Below, piece after piece: positions 26,666-37,085 of a stretch of 64,000 nucleotides of DNA. Within the stretch, counting starts at the first letter, position 1; the number at the start of each line of letters is the position of its first letter. The DNA comes from an uncultured Leptolyngbyaceae cyanobacterium (lineage in GTDB: Bacteria; Cyanobacteriota; Cyanobacteriia; Leptolyngbyales; Leptolyngbyaceae), in the NCBI GenBank assembly GCA_938023035.1, contig CALIDI010000051.1:1-64000 (forward strand). Reading direction: 5' to 3'. The translations under genes and the position numbers were made by a program. A model generated the notes under the pieces. It did not search any database. It was not told the DNA's origin and saw nothing but the letters and a program-made list of their open reading frames with translations.

Positions 26666-28930
26666 CTAACTGGGCAGGGGATGGAGCGATGCCAAAGCAT
26701 TATCGCTAACGCTCATGTCAATCGATACACTAGAGACGGGCGCTAATTGCACCGCGCAGGCCTTGAGTTCTGGCTGTTTTGAATCGGGGCAGCGCTCAGG
26801 GTGGGTCAATGCATTGGCTTCGGCTTGGTCAGCCCAGAGACTCCCCCAATGCATGGGCACAAATACCGTCCCTGGGGCGATCGCGGTGGTAACTTTGGCC
26901 AAGAAGCGGGCATACCCCCGCCGCGATCGCACTTCTACTAGCGTCTCTGGTTGAATTCCTCGTTTTTCGGCATCGCGGGGATGAATTTCAATCCAGGGAT
27001 GGGAATACATTTGCTGGATTTTGGGGATGCGCCCAGTCCGGGTTTGGGTATGCCAGTGGCCGTAGAGTCTGCCTGTTGTCAGCACTAGAGGAAACTCAGG
27101 GTCAGGGGGTTCTGCCAAGCCACGGGAGTGGTAAGCCCCAAATCGGGCTTTACCGTCGGGGGTATGAAATTTCCAATCGGTATAGAGTCGTTTGGCAGGA
27201 TGTTCTGCTTGAGGGCGATGCAACAACCAGTGTAGCCATCCCCTGGGTTGGGGGGTAGCCGCGATCGGCTCTGCTTCTTCAGGACAGGGCCACTGCAACG
27301 GCCCCTCTTTTCGCAGGCGATCGTGACTCATCCCAGACATATCGCAGGGTCGCCCTCGAGTCAGTTGGACAAACTCATCAAACACTTCACCCACGGCGTT
27401 AAAGTTAAACTGATTCGCAAAGCCTAAGCGTCGCCCCACTTCGGCAAAAATGACCCAATCGGGGCGGGCTTCTCCTAGGGGGGTGCGAAATTGGTTGCAG
27501 AGGGTAACGCGCCGTTCTGAATTGGTCACAACTCCTGGTGCTTCGCTCCACTGGGCGGCTGGCAGCAGAACATGGGCGTAGGCTGAGGTTTCGGTAGGGT
27601 AGTAGGCATCCTGGTAAATGGTAAAGGGCGATCGCCGCAAGGCCGCTTTGGTTCGTTCTAAGTCAGGCATGCTAACCACAGGGTTGGTTGCGGCAATCCA
27701 CAACAGACCCACAGCTTCTTGCTCCAGGCCTATGATCATGTCCCAGGCGGTGCGTCCGGGAGTGGGCGAGATTTGCCCTGGTGCCAACCCCCAAAACTGC
27801 TCGACCTCCGCTCGATGTTGGTCATTCGTCACGAATCGATAACCGGGCAAGAGATGACTCAAACCGCCCGCTTCCCTGCCGCCCATGGCATTAGGCTGGC
27901 CGGTTAAAGAAAACGGCCCGGCCCCTGGTTTACCGATTTGCCCAGTCAGTAGGTGTAGGTTAATCAGACTCCGCACCTTAGCAGTACCCTCTGAAGACTG
28001 ATTTAGCCCCATCGACCAGAGAGACAGCACCCGCTTTGACTCTCCCCAGAGGGCAGCGGCGGTTTCCAAATCATCTATGGAAATGCCACAACGATCCGCT
28101 ACGAGTGCAGGGGTATAGCTCTGTACTACCTCTGCCAGTTCTGGAAACCCGGTGGTGCATTCTTCAATAAAGGCTTCATCTAAATAGCCCCACTGCATCA
28201 GCAAAAAGGCAATGCCATTCAACAGGTCAATATCCGTACCAGGGCGAATGGCCAAATGTAAGTCGGCCACCGCGGCGGTTTCGGTGCGTCGGGGATCGAC
28301 CACAATTAACTTGACGTAAGCATTTTTTTTATGGTGCTTGCGCAACCGATTGAAGATGATGGGATGGCATTCAGCCGTGTTCGTGCCGATCAAGAAGGCA
28401 CAGTCGGTCAAATCTAAGTCCTCGTAGCAGCAAGGGGGGCCGTCTGCGCCAAAACTCTGGACGTAACCCGCGACTGCTGAAGACATACAAAGGCGCGAAT
28501 TGGCATCAAAATTATTCGTGCCGAGGCAGCCCTTCATCAGTTTTTGGGCCACATAGTAGTCTTCTGTGTTGAATTGGCCAGAGCCATACAAGCAGAGGGC
28601 ATCGGCTCCTTGGGTCAGTCGCACGGTCTGAATGCATTCCACAATCCGGTTGAGGGCTTCATCCCAACTGACTCGTCGAAAGGGTTCATCGAGGGAGTCA
28701 CGCAGCATGGGGTAAAGCAACCGATCCTTATGTAACGCTTCGGCAATGGTCGCCCCTTTGACGCAGACCATGCCGCGACTGGAGGGATGGCCGCGATCGC
28801 CCCTGACCTGCCAGATAGGGGTACCTTCCTTATCGCGGTTAACGGCCTTACCTGGCAGCGCTGGGGGCAAAACCTCTAGCCCACAGCCAACACCGCAGTA
28901 AGGGCATAGGGTTTTAATCGGCTCGATCAT
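26666..28930 (-). CDS. narB: Ferredoxin-dependent assimilatory nitrate reductase
   Basis: 754 residues, a molybdopterin (bis-MGD) oxidoreductase of the NarB/NasA type that reduces nitrate to nitrite in the cytoplasm with ferredoxin. The N-terminus carries a 4Fe-4S site: Cys9, Cys12, Cys16 and Cys56 (CPYCGVGC ... MVCVKG). Further family features are [29 protein letters not shown] (Cys in the Mo-ligand position), [10 protein letters not shown] and the C-terminal molydopterin-dinucleotide-binding domain [17 protein letters not shown] ... FVPMHWG. It is the last gene of the nirA operon, 56 bp after nrtD. Confidence 0.96.
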   Translation of the reverse strand: MIEPIKTLCPYCGVGCGLEVLPPALPGKAVNRDKEGTPIWQVRGDRGHPSSRGMVCVKGATIAEALHKDRLLYPMLRDSLDEPFRRVSWDEALNRIVECIQTVRLTQGADALCLYGSGQFNTEDYYVAQKLMKGCLGTNNFDANSRLCMSSAVAGYVQSFGADGPPCCYEDLDLTDCAFLIGTNTAECHPIIFNRLRKHHKKNAYVKLIVVDPRRTETAAVADLHLAIRPGTDIDLLNGIAFLLMQWGYLDEAFIEECTTGFPELAEVVQSYTPALVADRCGISIDDLETAAALWGESKRVLSLWSMGLNQSSEGTAKVRSLINLHLLTGQIGKPGAGPFSLTGQPNAMGGREAGGLSHLLPGYRFVTNDQHRAEVEQFWGLAPGQISPTPGRTAWDMIIGLEQEAVGLLWIAATNPVVSMPDLERTKAALRRSPFTIYQDAYYPTETSAYAHVLLPAAQWSEAPGVVTNSERRVTLCNQFRTPLGEARPDWVIFAEVGRRLGFANQFNFNAVGEVFDEFVQLTRGRPCDMSGMSHDRLRKEGPLQWPCPEEAEPIAATPQPRGWLHWLLHRPQAEHPAKRLYTDWKFHTPDGKARFGAYHSRGLAEPPDPEFPLVLTTGRLYGHWHTQTRTGRIPKIQQMYSHPWIEIHPRDAEKRGIQPETLVEVRSRRGYARFLAKVTTAIAPGTVFVPMHWGSLWADQAEANALTHPERCPDSKQPELKACAVQLAPVSSVSIDMSVSDNALASLHPLPS

Positions 28931-28986
28931 GGACTAATAGGAAATGAATGGTAGGAAATGAATGGGAAAAGATTGGCCCTCTGCCC

Positions 28987-29820
28987 TTACTCATGGTGGG
29001 CATAGCGGCTGTAGAGAAAGTCAAGGGCCTGGTTGCGCAGGGTGTAGTAGTAGGGGTCTTCCATCAGCCGGGCGCGATCGCGGGGGCGAGGAAAGGGCAC
29101 GGCCATGATCTCACCAATGCGGGCATGGGGGCCATTCGTCATCATCACAATCCGATCAGCCAAAAATAGGGCTTCATCAATATCATGGGTAATCATCATG
29201 ACGGTGACCTGGTGCTCGGTCCAGATTTTAAGCAGCTCTTCCTGTAACTCTTCTTTAGTAATGGCATCCAATGCACCAAAGGGTTCATCCAGAATCAATA
29301 CCTGCGGTCGAATCGAAAGGGCACGGGCGATCGCCACCCGCTGCTTCATGCCACCTGAGAGTTGGCCGGGCTTTTTGTGCATCGCCTCTTCCAAGCCCAC
29401 CATAGCCAGGTGTTCCCGAACAATTTCCAGCTTTTCGCGCCGGGGCCGCTCGGGTTGCACCGCATCCACGGCCAGATAGACATTCTCAAAAGCGGTCTTC
29501 CAGGGTAGCAGGGCATAGTTTTGAAACACCACCATCCGGTCTGGGCCGGGGCGCGTAATGCGCTGGCCTTGCAGTCGCACTTCGCCAGTCGTGGGCTGAG
29601 CAAAACCAGACACCATATTCAACAGTGTGGTTTTGCCACAACCCGAGTGGCCAATCACGCAGACAAACTCGCCTTCCTGCACGGTCAGGGTGATATCTTC
29701 CATCACGGTGAAGGGGCCATTTGCCGTCGGGTACACCTTGGAAATACCATCTAGTTCAAGATAGGGATCCCCTGGTTTGGCTAGGGCTGACTTTGGGCTG
29801 GTTAAGATTTGGGCTGTCAT
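28987..29820 (-). CDS. nrtD: Nitrate/nitrite ABC transporter ATPase
   Basis: 277 residues, one ABC ATPase domain: Walker A GHSGCGKTT, Q-loop QNYALLPW, signature LSGGMKQRVAIARA, Walker B VLILDEPFGALD, switch His in MMITHDIDEAL. It resembles the N-terminal half of the adjacent NrtC strongly but lacks the C-terminal NrtA-like part. With NrtC it powers uptake of nitrate and nitrite through NrtB. It ends 56 bp before narB and starts 207 bp after nrtC. Confidence 0.95.
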   Translation of the reverse strand: MTAQILTSPKSALAKPGDPYLELDGISKVYPTANGPFTVMEDITLTVQEGEFVCVIGHSGCGKTTLLNMVSGFAQPTTGEVRLQGQRITRPGPDRMVVFQNYALLPWKTAFENVYLAVDAVQPERPRREKLEIVREHLAMVGLEEAMHKKPGQLSGGMKQRVAIARALSIRPQVLILDEPFGALDAITKEELQEELLKIWTEHQVTVMMITHDIDEALFLADRIVMMTNGPHARIGEIMAVPFPRPRDRARLMEDPYYYTLRNQALDFLYSRYAHHE

Positions 29821-30027
29821 AAGTTTAGAAGGGCTAAGGATTAAGGAGCAAAAGTAAGTAAACCAAGCGCGCGCGTTGAGGCAATCCGTTGTTGATTTCT
29901 AATGAAGCCAATGAAATGAAGCCAATAAAAGTGGGAAGAAGTCGGAGCAGGATGGCATTAGGAGCAGAGGTTACTTCAGCAGGGTCAGATTATCTTGAGT
30001 AGCAATCGCTGATTGCGAAAGATAGGG

Positions 30028-32034
30028 CTAAGCAGATGGGGATGCTGTAGCATCGAGGATGATTTCTTCAATGCGAAGCGGACGGTGGATAGTAAACCGA
30101 TTGAGATAACCAATCGGATCATTGGGATCAAATACCATTCCATCAAAAAGTTGGAAGGGATCGTGGTCTGGCTTGGCATCAGGCAGACCCAGTTGACGCG
30201 CAGCTTCGCCGTAAATATCCAGCCGGCGATTCCGCTCTAATACCTCCACCCAGTTTTTGGGGAAGGGCGTCATGCCCCAGCGGGCCAGTTGTGTCAAAAT
30301 CCACAGCCCCTCGGCACGTGTGGGGCAGGTGCTATGCTCCACATAGAATTGGTTAAAGCGATAATGCATCTTCGCTTCTTCCCCCGTGCCTTTGTTGTAG
30401 GGATCTAAAAAGCCCATGCGGGTGTAAGCCGGGTCGGTACCGACGTATTCTGGACGGCAGAGAATTTCTAAAATTTCTTGGCGGTTGCGGCGATCGTCAC
30501 AGTATTCACAGGCTTCGATCAGGGCTTTTACCAGGGCGATCGTGGTCTGGGGGTATTGGTTCACCCAGTCTTCGCGCAGGCCCAGGACTTTTTCGGGGTG
30601 ACCCGACCAGAGTTCTAGGGTGCTGGCAATCACCACACCCAGATTTTCGTAAACCGCGCGGGCATTCCACGGTTCTCCCACACAGTAGCCATCAATGCTG
30701 TTGGCAATTAGGTTAGAAACCATCTGCGCTGGAGGAATGACGGCCAAATTCACATCCTGGTCGGGATCGATGCCTCCTGATGCCAGCCAGTAGCGCAGAA
30801 GTAAGTTTTGCATAGAGGCGGGATGCACCATGCCAAAGGTATGCACCTTATCGGCAGTGCGGTTGATCATGGCCTTGAGATCGGGCAGCGATCGCACCCC
30901 CTGGTCATAAATATCCCGATCTAGGGTAATAGCATCGCCATTGCGCGATAGTACCATGCCAGTCACCATTGGCACGGGCGACTTGTCTCCCATGCCCAGG
31001 GTCAGGGCCAGGGGCATACCAGCGACCATCATGGCCCCGTCTAGGCGACCACTCACGACTCCGTCGGCGATCGCCTTCCAGCTTGGTTCGCGGTTGAGGG
31101 TAACTTCTTCTAAACCATACTTGGCAAAAAGGCCCTTTTCCTTGGCCACTGCCAGGGGTGCACAATCAGTCAAGGGAATCAAGCCCAACTCTAGATTGAT
31201 TTTTTCCAGGCCATGGCGAGCAATCGCTACCACTTTTTGAGCGGCCCGCTTCTTAGCCCGTTTCTGCTGGTTCAAGAAGTAAATCATTTCATTGCGCAGA
31301 GCGTAATAACTGGGGTGTTTGACCACCTCCATGCGCTGGCGAGGGCGGGGAATGGGAACGTCGATAATTTGACCGATGTGAGCTTCTGGGCCATTGGTGA
31401 GCATGACAATGCGATCGGAAAGCAGCAAGGCCTCATCTACATCGTGGGTCACCATAACGCAGGTGATTTGGCTCTCCTGGCAAATCTGCATCAGTTGTTC
31501 TTGTAGATTGCCGCGGGTCAGTGCATCCAGGGCACCGAAGGGTTCATCTAACAGCAACACCTTAGGCCGAATCGAAAGTGCCCGGGCGATCGCCACCCGT
31601 TGCTTCATCCCCCCCGACAATTGTCCCGGTTTTTTATCCGCGGCAGGGCGCAAGCCTACCAAGTTAATGTGGTGCTCGACAATGCTGCGCCGTTCTGCTG
31701 CCGGCAAGTTCTTCATCACCTTATCTACCGCTAGGGCAATGTTTTGGCGCACGGTCAGCCATGGCAACAGCGAATAATGTTGAAACACCACCATTCGATC
31801 AGGCCCCGGTTGGCGCACCTGTCTTCCCTCTAGCACGACACCGCCTACGGTTGGCTGATCTAACCCAGCAATGATATTCAGCAGAGTCGATTTTCCACAA
31901 CCAGAGTGCCCAATGAGGGAAACAAATTCACCCTGACGGATTTTAAGATCAACATTTTTGAGCGCAATATAATGACCCCCATTCGGTAAGTCAAAAACCC
32001 GATCAATATGATCAACTTCAACAAAGGCAGGCAT
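30028..32034 (-). CDS. nrtC: Nitrate ABC transporter ATPase with regulatory substrate-binding domain
   Basis: 668 residues, unusual for an ABC ATPase and diagnostic of NrtC. Residues ~1-255 are the ATPase (GHSGCGKSTLL, LSGGMKQRVAIARALS, LLLDEPFGALDALT, VMVTHDVDEALL). Residues ~280-660 form a copy of the NrtA-type nitrate-binding domain (LGLIPLTDCAPLAVAKEKGLFAKYGLEEV, VGEPWNARAVYENLG, LVKALIEACEYC). In Synechococcus this domain mediates inhibition of uptake by ammonium; that role is inferred here from family knowledge. It lies between nrtB and nrtD in the operon. Confidence 0.96.
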   Translation of the reverse strand: MPAFVEVDHIDRVFDLPNGGHYIALKNVDLKIRQGEFVSLIGHSGCGKSTLLNIIAGLDQPTVGGVVLEGRQVRQPGPDRMVVFQHYSLLPWLTVRQNIALAVDKVMKNLPAAERRSIVEHHINLVGLRPAADKKPGQLSGGMKQRVAIARALSIRPKVLLLDEPFGALDALTRGNLQEQLMQICQESQITCVMVTHDVDEALLLSDRIVMLTNGPEAHIGQIIDVPIPRPRQRMEVVKHPSYYALRNEMIYFLNQQKRAKKRAAQKVVAIARHGLEKINLELGLIPLTDCAPLAVAKEKGLFAKYGLEEVTLNREPSWKAIADGVVSGRLDGAMMVAGMPLALTLGMGDKSPVPMVTGMVLSRNGDAITLDRDIYDQGVRSLPDLKAMINRTADKVHTFGMVHPASMQNLLLRYWLASGGIDPDQDVNLAVIPPAQMVSNLIANSIDGYCVGEPWNARAVYENLGVVIASTLELWSGHPEKVLGLREDWVNQYPQTTIALVKALIEACEYCDDRRNRQEILEILCRPEYVGTDPAYTRMGFLDPYNKGTGEEAKMHYRFNQFYVEHSTCPTRAEGLWILTQLARWGMTPFPKNWVEVLERNRRLDIYGEAARQLGLPDAKPDHDPFQLFDGMVFDPNDPIGYLNRFTIHRPLRIEEIILDATASPSA

Positions 32035-32184
32035 AACTGTAGAGAAGATAAAAGAACTTGAGCAGTCGGAAAGATATTCGAAACTCTGACAGTCGATCTA
32101 ATAGAGCTTAGTGATCTAACAGAGCTTAGCAAAGATTAAAATAGAGACGGTGCATCAACTCAAATGTCAAATGCATGACTTCAG

Positions 32185-33036
32185 TTAGTGATCAGCCGCA
32201 ACAAAACTGGCGATCGCTCCCACCAGGCGATCTAACAGAAAACCGATCATACCGATGTAAAACAGAGCCAAAATCACCTCACTCAGGTTGCCGCTGTTAT
32301 AAGAGTTCCAGATAAAGAAGCCAATCCCGGTGTCACCCCGCAACATCTCAGCGGCCACAATCGCTAACCACGCCAAACCGATTCCCAGACGTAAACCCGT
32401 CAGCATGTAGGGCACAATCGATGGCAACAGAATACTGAAGAAATACTCCTTGCCAGACAGGCGCAGCACCTTTGCCACATTTTTATAGTCCTGAGGCATT
32501 TGTTGGACTCCAACCGCAGTGTTGTAGATAATCGGCCAAATAGCTGTGACAAAGATAATAAAAATTCCTGCCGGGCCAGAGTCTCTAAAAATCGCCAGGG
32601 CAATCGGCAACCAAGCCAGGGGTGGCACCGTACGCAACACCTGAAACATCGGATCGACGGCTCGATACAGCAATCTGCTGGCCCCGACTAAAACCCCAAC
32701 GAAGATACCGACCATTGCGGCGAGGGAATAGCCAATGCTCACCCGAATCAAACTCGCGATCGCCTGCCAGCCCAAGCCGACATCCCCACCACTAAGGCCA
32801 TTCAGCCCCCAAGCCTGATTGCCCACATAAAATGGGCAAATAATGAGAGGATCCCACGTCTCACGAATCACCTGGATTGGCCCTGGCAACGATTGAGTCA
32901 CCGCCGAGAATAGCTCCCAACAAATGAGCGCCACCACCAAGGCTGCACTAGGCGCGATGACATTACGGCCATTTTTTTTGAAGTAGGTTGCAAAGTTAAA
33001 GCGGGGGAGTCGGTTTCGACCGGCTACAGTTGCCAT
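32185..33036 (-). CDS. nrtB: Nitrate ABC transporter permease
   Basis: 283 residues with about six membrane segments. The EAA-type cytoplasmic loop is visible (VPYMLTGLRLGIGLAWLAIVAAEML preceded by LSGKEYFFSILLPSI), and the segment RTVPPLAWLPIALAIF is typical of the NrtB/SsuC/TauC family. The protein forms the membrane channel of the NrtABCD transporter. ATG at 33036. Nitrate rather than taurine or sulfonate is supported by its position inside the nirA operon. Confidence 0.95.
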   Translation of the reverse strand: MATVAGRNRLPRFNFATYFKKNGRNVIAPSAALVVALICWELFSAVTQSLPGPIQVIRETWDPLIICPFYVGNQAWGLNGLSGGDVGLGWQAIASLIRVSIGYSLAAMVGIFVGVLVGASRLLYRAVDPMFQVLRTVPPLAWLPIALAIFRDSGPAGIFIIFVTAIWPIIYNTAVGVQQMPQDYKNVAKVLRLSGKEYFFSILLPSIVPYMLTGLRLGIGLAWLAIVAAEMLRGDTGIGFFIWNSYNSGNLSEVILALFYIGMIGFLLDRLVGAIASFVAADH

Positions 33037-33251
33037 GGTGATTGATCCTTAATACTGCGTGATATTGCGTGCGGAATGAATGTTCGTCTGCAAAAGCATG
33101 AGCCTGAACTGGCCGATTTTATAGAGGGAGCTACCCAACCTCACTCCTTGGGGTTGTGGGAGAGGGGGCCATGGGTGGAAGCCAACCATTGAGGCAAAGC
33201 CCATGCCACCGCAATCCACCAACAACCCCAAGAACTTTTCTGGGCAGACAA

Positions 33252-34586
33252 CTACGCCTTGATTGCCTTAATCGCGAGGCTATTGAGGTAAGCTTCTGGG
33301 TTTTCTGGGTCAAACTTAACTCCGTCAAAAAAGGTTTCAATCCCCCTAGAAGTGCTCTTAGGAATTGCCGCTTCCTGACCAATCGCCTTCGCTGCTTCTT
33401 TCCACATATCTTCGCGATTGACTTTAGCAATCAACGCTTTGGCATCCAGATCCATCGGCAAATACCCCCAGCGCTTATCTTCGGTAATAAACCAGAGGTC
33501 ATGACTTTGATAGGGGTAGGAGGCCCCCCCATCTATCCAGAACTTCATCATGTGGGGGCTATTTTCGACGACCTTGTCAACGCCGTAGTTAAAGGTGCCC
33601 TTGGCCCGCTCAACAATATCTTTGGCTGGGGCCTTAAAGTATTGCGTCGGCGACACAATTTTCGCCATTTCCTCCTTATTCTCAAGTTTGTCACACCACA
33701 TTTGGGCTTCTAAAACCGCCATCAACAAAGCCTTAGCGGCTTTCGGATGTTTATCAACCCAATCCGCCCGCATGCTGAAGGCTTTTTCTGGATGGTTGTT
33801 CCACAATTCACCTGTGGTTAAGGCAGTGTAGCCAATCCCCTGATTCACAAGCTGAGCGTTCCATGGCTCACCTACGCAAAAGGCTTCCATTTGGCCTTCC
33901 TTCATGTTGGCTACCATCTGCGGTGGGGGAATCACAATCAGGGTGGCATCCCGGTTGGGGTCAACACCACCAGCGGCTAACCAATAGCGCATCCAAAGGT
34001 CATGGGTGCCGCCGGGAAAGGTGACAGCACATTTCGTGTCCTTACCGGTGGCTTTGACCTTGGCAAAGGCATCTTTCAATCGGCTGCTGCTCTTCACATC
34101 CAGCTTCATATCCTTGTAGCTGCTGGCAACAGAAATACACTGGCCATCTAAATTCAGGCGCGCCAGAATATACATTGGCACTGGCTGGGCGTTGGTGATT
34201 GCGCCAGTGGTCATCAGGTAGGGCATTGGTGTGAGGATGTGGGCACCGTCAATCCCACCCCCTTGGGAGCCGGTTACCAGGTTGTCGCGGGTGGCAGCCC
34301 AGGAGGTTTGTTTCACCACGCGGACATTTTTCATGCCGTATTTGTCGAAGAGACCTTTCTCTTTGGCAATGATCAGAGGAGAAGCGTCGGTCAGAGCAAT
34401 AAAGCCGAGGGTCGCGGTATCGGTTTCCGGGGTATCGCCTTCGCTGACATTGACTGCCGCTGTCGAACCTGTGCCACTATTGCCAGAGGATTTGACGCTG
34501 GAGGTGCATCCGTTCGTCAGTAGGGTGCCCGCAGCGGTAACCCCTGCGATGGTGATGAACTTCCGGCGAGAAAAGTTGCTTGCCAT
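33252..34586 (-). CDS. nrtA: Nitrate/nitrite-binding lipoprotein
   Basis: 444 residues from the ATG at 34586; the longer frame to 34745 is upstream leader. The N-terminus has a twin-arginine-like SRRKF and a lipobox ending TLLTNGC (Cys27), so the mature protein is lipid-anchored on the outer face of the plasma membrane. A Ser/Gly/Thr linker follows, and then the CmpA/NrtA-type binding fold: LGFIALTDASPLIIAKEKGLFDKYGM, GGIDGAHILTPMPY, FPGGTHDLWMRYWLAAGG, CVGEPWNAQLV. The same fold occurs as the C-terminal half of NrtC. It is the first transporter gene, downstream of nirA. Confidence 0.96.
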   Translation of the reverse strand: MASNFSRRKFITIAGVTAAGTLLTNGCTSSVKSSGNSGTGSTAAVNVSEGDTPETDTATLGFIALTDASPLIIAKEKGLFDKYGMKNVRVVKQTSWAATRDNLVTGSQGGGIDGAHILTPMPYLMTTGAITNAQPVPMYILARLNLDGQCISVASSYKDMKLDVKSSSRLKDAFAKVKATGKDTKCAVTFPGGTHDLWMRYWLAAGGVDPNRDATLIVIPPPQMVANMKEGQMEAFCVGEPWNAQLVNQGIGYTALTTGELWNNHPEKAFSMRADWVDKHPKAAKALLMAVLEAQMWCDKLENKEEMAKIVSPTQYFKAPAKDIVERAKGTFNYGVDKVVENSPHMMKFWIDGGASYPYQSHDLWFITEDKRWGYLPMDLDAKALIAKVNREDMWKEAAKAIGQEAAIPKSTSRGIETFFDGVKFDPENPEAYLNSLAIKAIKA

Positions 34587-34759
34587 AGGTGAGACTGTCC
34601 TGCTTTTTCCTAATAGGTTCTGAATCAGTTCTGAGTTGAGTGGGTGACTGAATGAAGCGGCGATCGCCAGCAGCCAGTCACCCTGAAATACACGACTTAC
34701 CCGCATGGGTACACAAGCCAAGTTGTGCGTGCACCATCGTCGCAACCCCGCTGAGGCGA

Positions 34760-36310
34760 CTAGCCAACCGGAGTCGAAACCCTGGGACTCGCCCCAAAAT
34801 GTTGTGTGAGCAAATCTTTGAGTACGGGCTTGAGGTCTTCACAGGGAATCCCCTTCATCACACAGGTGCCCAGTTCGGCATCTTTACCAACCTTGCCCCC
34901 CATGTAAATATCCACCCCCTCAACGGTTTTGCCATCTTTGCGCACCTTCGTGCCCATCATGCCTATATCGGCCACCTGGGGTTGCCCACAGGAGTTGGGG
35001 CAGCCCGTCCAATGCACCCGCACGGGTTTGGGGCAATCCAACTCTGCTTCTAGCTCCGTAATTAGGGCTAGGGCACGATTTTTGGTTTCAATCAGGGCAA
35101 AATTACAAAACTGATTGCCCGTGCAAGAAACGAGTGCCCGTGTCAAGTTGCCTGGTTCCAGCGTAAATTTTTGCAGCAATGGCTCCTGTAACAGCACAGC
35201 CACACGGGAGTCGGGCACGTTGGGGATGATTACATTTTGCTCAACAGTGAGGCGTAATTCACCGTTTCCATAAACATCAGCCAACCGGGCCAGGTCAAAC
35301 ATGTCCGGGGCATAGAGCCGCCCGATGGGTACATGCAAGCCGACGTAGTTTAACCCTGGTTGCCGTTGCTTATGAACCCCCAAGTGGTCACGCTTATCCC
35401 AGAGAATTTCATCCTTCGCGGCGGCAGGTTGGAGAGGGCGGCCTAACTGCTGCTCAACCGCTGCCCGAAATTTTTCCAGACCCCATTCGTCAATCAGCCA
35501 CATAAGGCGAGCCTTTTGGCGATTGGCACGCAACCCATGGTCGCGATATACCACCAAGATTGCTTCGCACAGGTCTACCACTTCTTCTGGAGGTACCCAG
35601 GCATTTAGGGGAATAGCCGCTGCACAGCGCTTAGCAGAGAAAAAGCCACCAACTAAAACATTAAAGCCAAACACCTCATTCTGAAAGGCTGGTACAAAGG
35701 CAATGTCGTTGATTTCGGCATGAACGGAGTTATCCCGACAACCAGCGATCGCAATGTTGAACTTACGCGGCAAGTTAGTAAACGCCGGATTTCCTTCCCC
35801 GCGATTAGTGATTCGATCTTGTACCTGCTGCACTAGCTCGCGTGTATCATAGAGTTCATCTCCATCGAGACCGGCAACAGGAGACCCGGTGATATTGCGC
35901 ACGTTATCCATGCCCGACTGCACACTAGTCAGGCCTGCTTGATGCAGACGTTGAAAAATATCGGGCAAGTCCTCGATTCGAATGCCGCGCAGTTGTAAAT
36001 TTTGACGTGTTGTGATGTCAGCATTACCCTCTTCTCCGTAACGCTGCACAATCTCTGCTAGTACACGCAACTGTTCACTGCGAATCACTCCATTGGGTAG
36101 CCGCAATCGCATCATGAACTTACCAGGGGTTACTGGGCGAAAAAATACCCCCAACCATTTAAGACGGTAGTCGCGATCTGCTTCATCCATCGCCTCCCAA
36201 CCTATCCTGGCAAAGTGCTCAATCTCTGCCTTAACCGCCAACCCATCCTTCTCAGCCTTAATCTTTTCAAATTTATTAAGACTAGCTGCTGTGGGGAGAG
36301 TCCCAGTCAT
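34760..36310 (-). CDS. nirA: Ferredoxin-nitrite reductase
   Basis: 516 residues from the ATG at 36310, chosen for AGAGGAC upstream; an in-frame start at 36352 is less likely. NirA reduces nitrite to ammonium with six electrons from ferredoxin. Two ferredoxin-like repeats and two catalytic parts are seen: LRLPNGVIRSEQLR, TTRQNLQLRGI, and the four Cys of the 4Fe-4S/siroheme centre in CTGNQFCNFALIETKNRA and VHWTGCPNSCGQPQVADIG. No ferredoxin-domain extension is present at the C-terminus. This is the first gene of the nirA-nrtABCD-narB operon and has an NtcA-type promoter about 110 bp upstream. Confidence 0.97.
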   Translation of the reverse strand: MTGTLPTAASLNKFEKIKAEKDGLAVKAEIEHFARIGWEAMDEADRDYRLKWLGVFFRPVTPGKFMMRLRLPNGVIRSEQLRVLAEIVQRYGEEGNADITTRQNLQLRGIRIEDLPDIFQRLHQAGLTSVQSGMDNVRNITGSPVAGLDGDELYDTRELVQQVQDRITNRGEGNPAFTNLPRKFNIAIAGCRDNSVHAEINDIAFVPAFQNEVFGFNVLVGGFFSAKRCAAAIPLNAWVPPEEVVDLCEAILVVYRDHGLRANRQKARLMWLIDEWGLEKFRAAVEQQLGRPLQPAAAKDEILWDKRDHLGVHKQRQPGLNYVGLHVPIGRLYAPDMFDLARLADVYGNGELRLTVEQNVIIPNVPDSRVAVLLQEPLLQKFTLEPGNLTRALVSCTGNQFCNFALIETKNRALALITELEAELDCPKPVRVHWTGCPNSCGQPQVADIGMMGTKVRKDGKTVEGVDIYMGGKVGKDAELGTCVMKGIPCEDLKPVLKDLLTQHFGASPRVSTPVG

Positions 36311-36421
36311 CGCAATGTCCTCTGAAGAATAAAACTTGGTGCACCTAGACAATCACCACTAGAGCCAGAAACTGACTCCAACTGCATCGCCAAACCAAAC
36401 TGAACGATGACGATAAAAATA

Positions 36422-36463
36422 AGATTAAAGGTGAGGCCCTGCCAGATTCGTAGCAGTTGTTAC
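36422..36463 (-). promoter_or_regulatory. NtcA-activated nirA operon promoter
   Basis: On the minus strand the box GTA-ACAACTGC-TAC (36463-36450; GTA-N8-TAC) is followed, after exactly 22 bases, by TAATCT (36427-36422), which fits the -10 consensus TAN3T. NtcA-activated class II promoters have this box in place of a -35 element, 22-23 nt from the -10. The transcript start would be near 36415, leaving a leader of about 105 nt to the nirA ATG. The site predicts induction of the whole operon when 2-oxoglutarate is high. Confidence 0.85.
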
Positions 36464-36534
36464 AAAGTATTTCAAGTTATGACTTTTTTGCATCAGAGAT
36501 ATGCATTTTTAGAATTTATGGCGTTACTGAACAA

Positions 36535-36795
36535 AGAGATAGCCTTCGTCTCTTTTCTCGAATGCCCTTCAGGGCTATACCCTTCATCCTTTGGGAGAAG
36601 AGAGTGAGAAATCCGATTCTCTCTTCCCTGAGGAGGGGCGAGTAGACTAAAGCATCGGTCTGTCTGCCTTCACCCCCACCCAACTCTCCTGCTTTGAGAG
36701 AGGAGCTTCAATGTTCCCTTCTCCCATCGAGCGAGGAGGGTAGGGGGTGAGGGTGGCTTAGACAGGTCTAGAAATTTCCACCTTGCTGTACTAGG
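36535..36795. repeat. Dispersed repeat element between nirA and pheA
   Basis: Gene-free spacer of about 770 bp between divergent nirA and pheA. The stretch has paired GAGA/TCTC arms (ATAGCCTTCGTCTCTTTTCTCG, GGGAGAAGAGAG, GAGAGAGGAGC), G-rich runs (AGGGGGTGAGGGTGGCTTAG) and ends CCACCTTGCTGTACTAG (36778-36794), as at 10185-10201. No coding sequence of note. The pheA and nirA promoters flank it. Confidence 0.55.
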
Positions 36796-37085
36796 GTGAA
36801 GGTGAATCGGGTGATTCTGATCCAGGGTTCAGCAACGTCGAATTTCTGATCGTCATGATTTGGGTTCATCTCGTTCACCGTTATTCAAGCATTGAACCAA
36901 TGCACGGAATGTTCATAATGTGCACTTTAAGTACTTTAAGTAAGGAGGGAAAAACCAGGCTTTGTCAGCGTTTCACCACTTGATTGGGGGTTCTAAAGGC
37001 CGTAGAAAAACCGGATCGCTGTAGCAGAATGCTGGATTCAGCACTGAAGAGTATGATAATTTTCTAGCCGTTGAGAGAAGCGCCT

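Noticed and set aside
34652-35053. 133-codon plus-strand frame inside nirA
   Set aside because: Shadow of nirA on the other strand.
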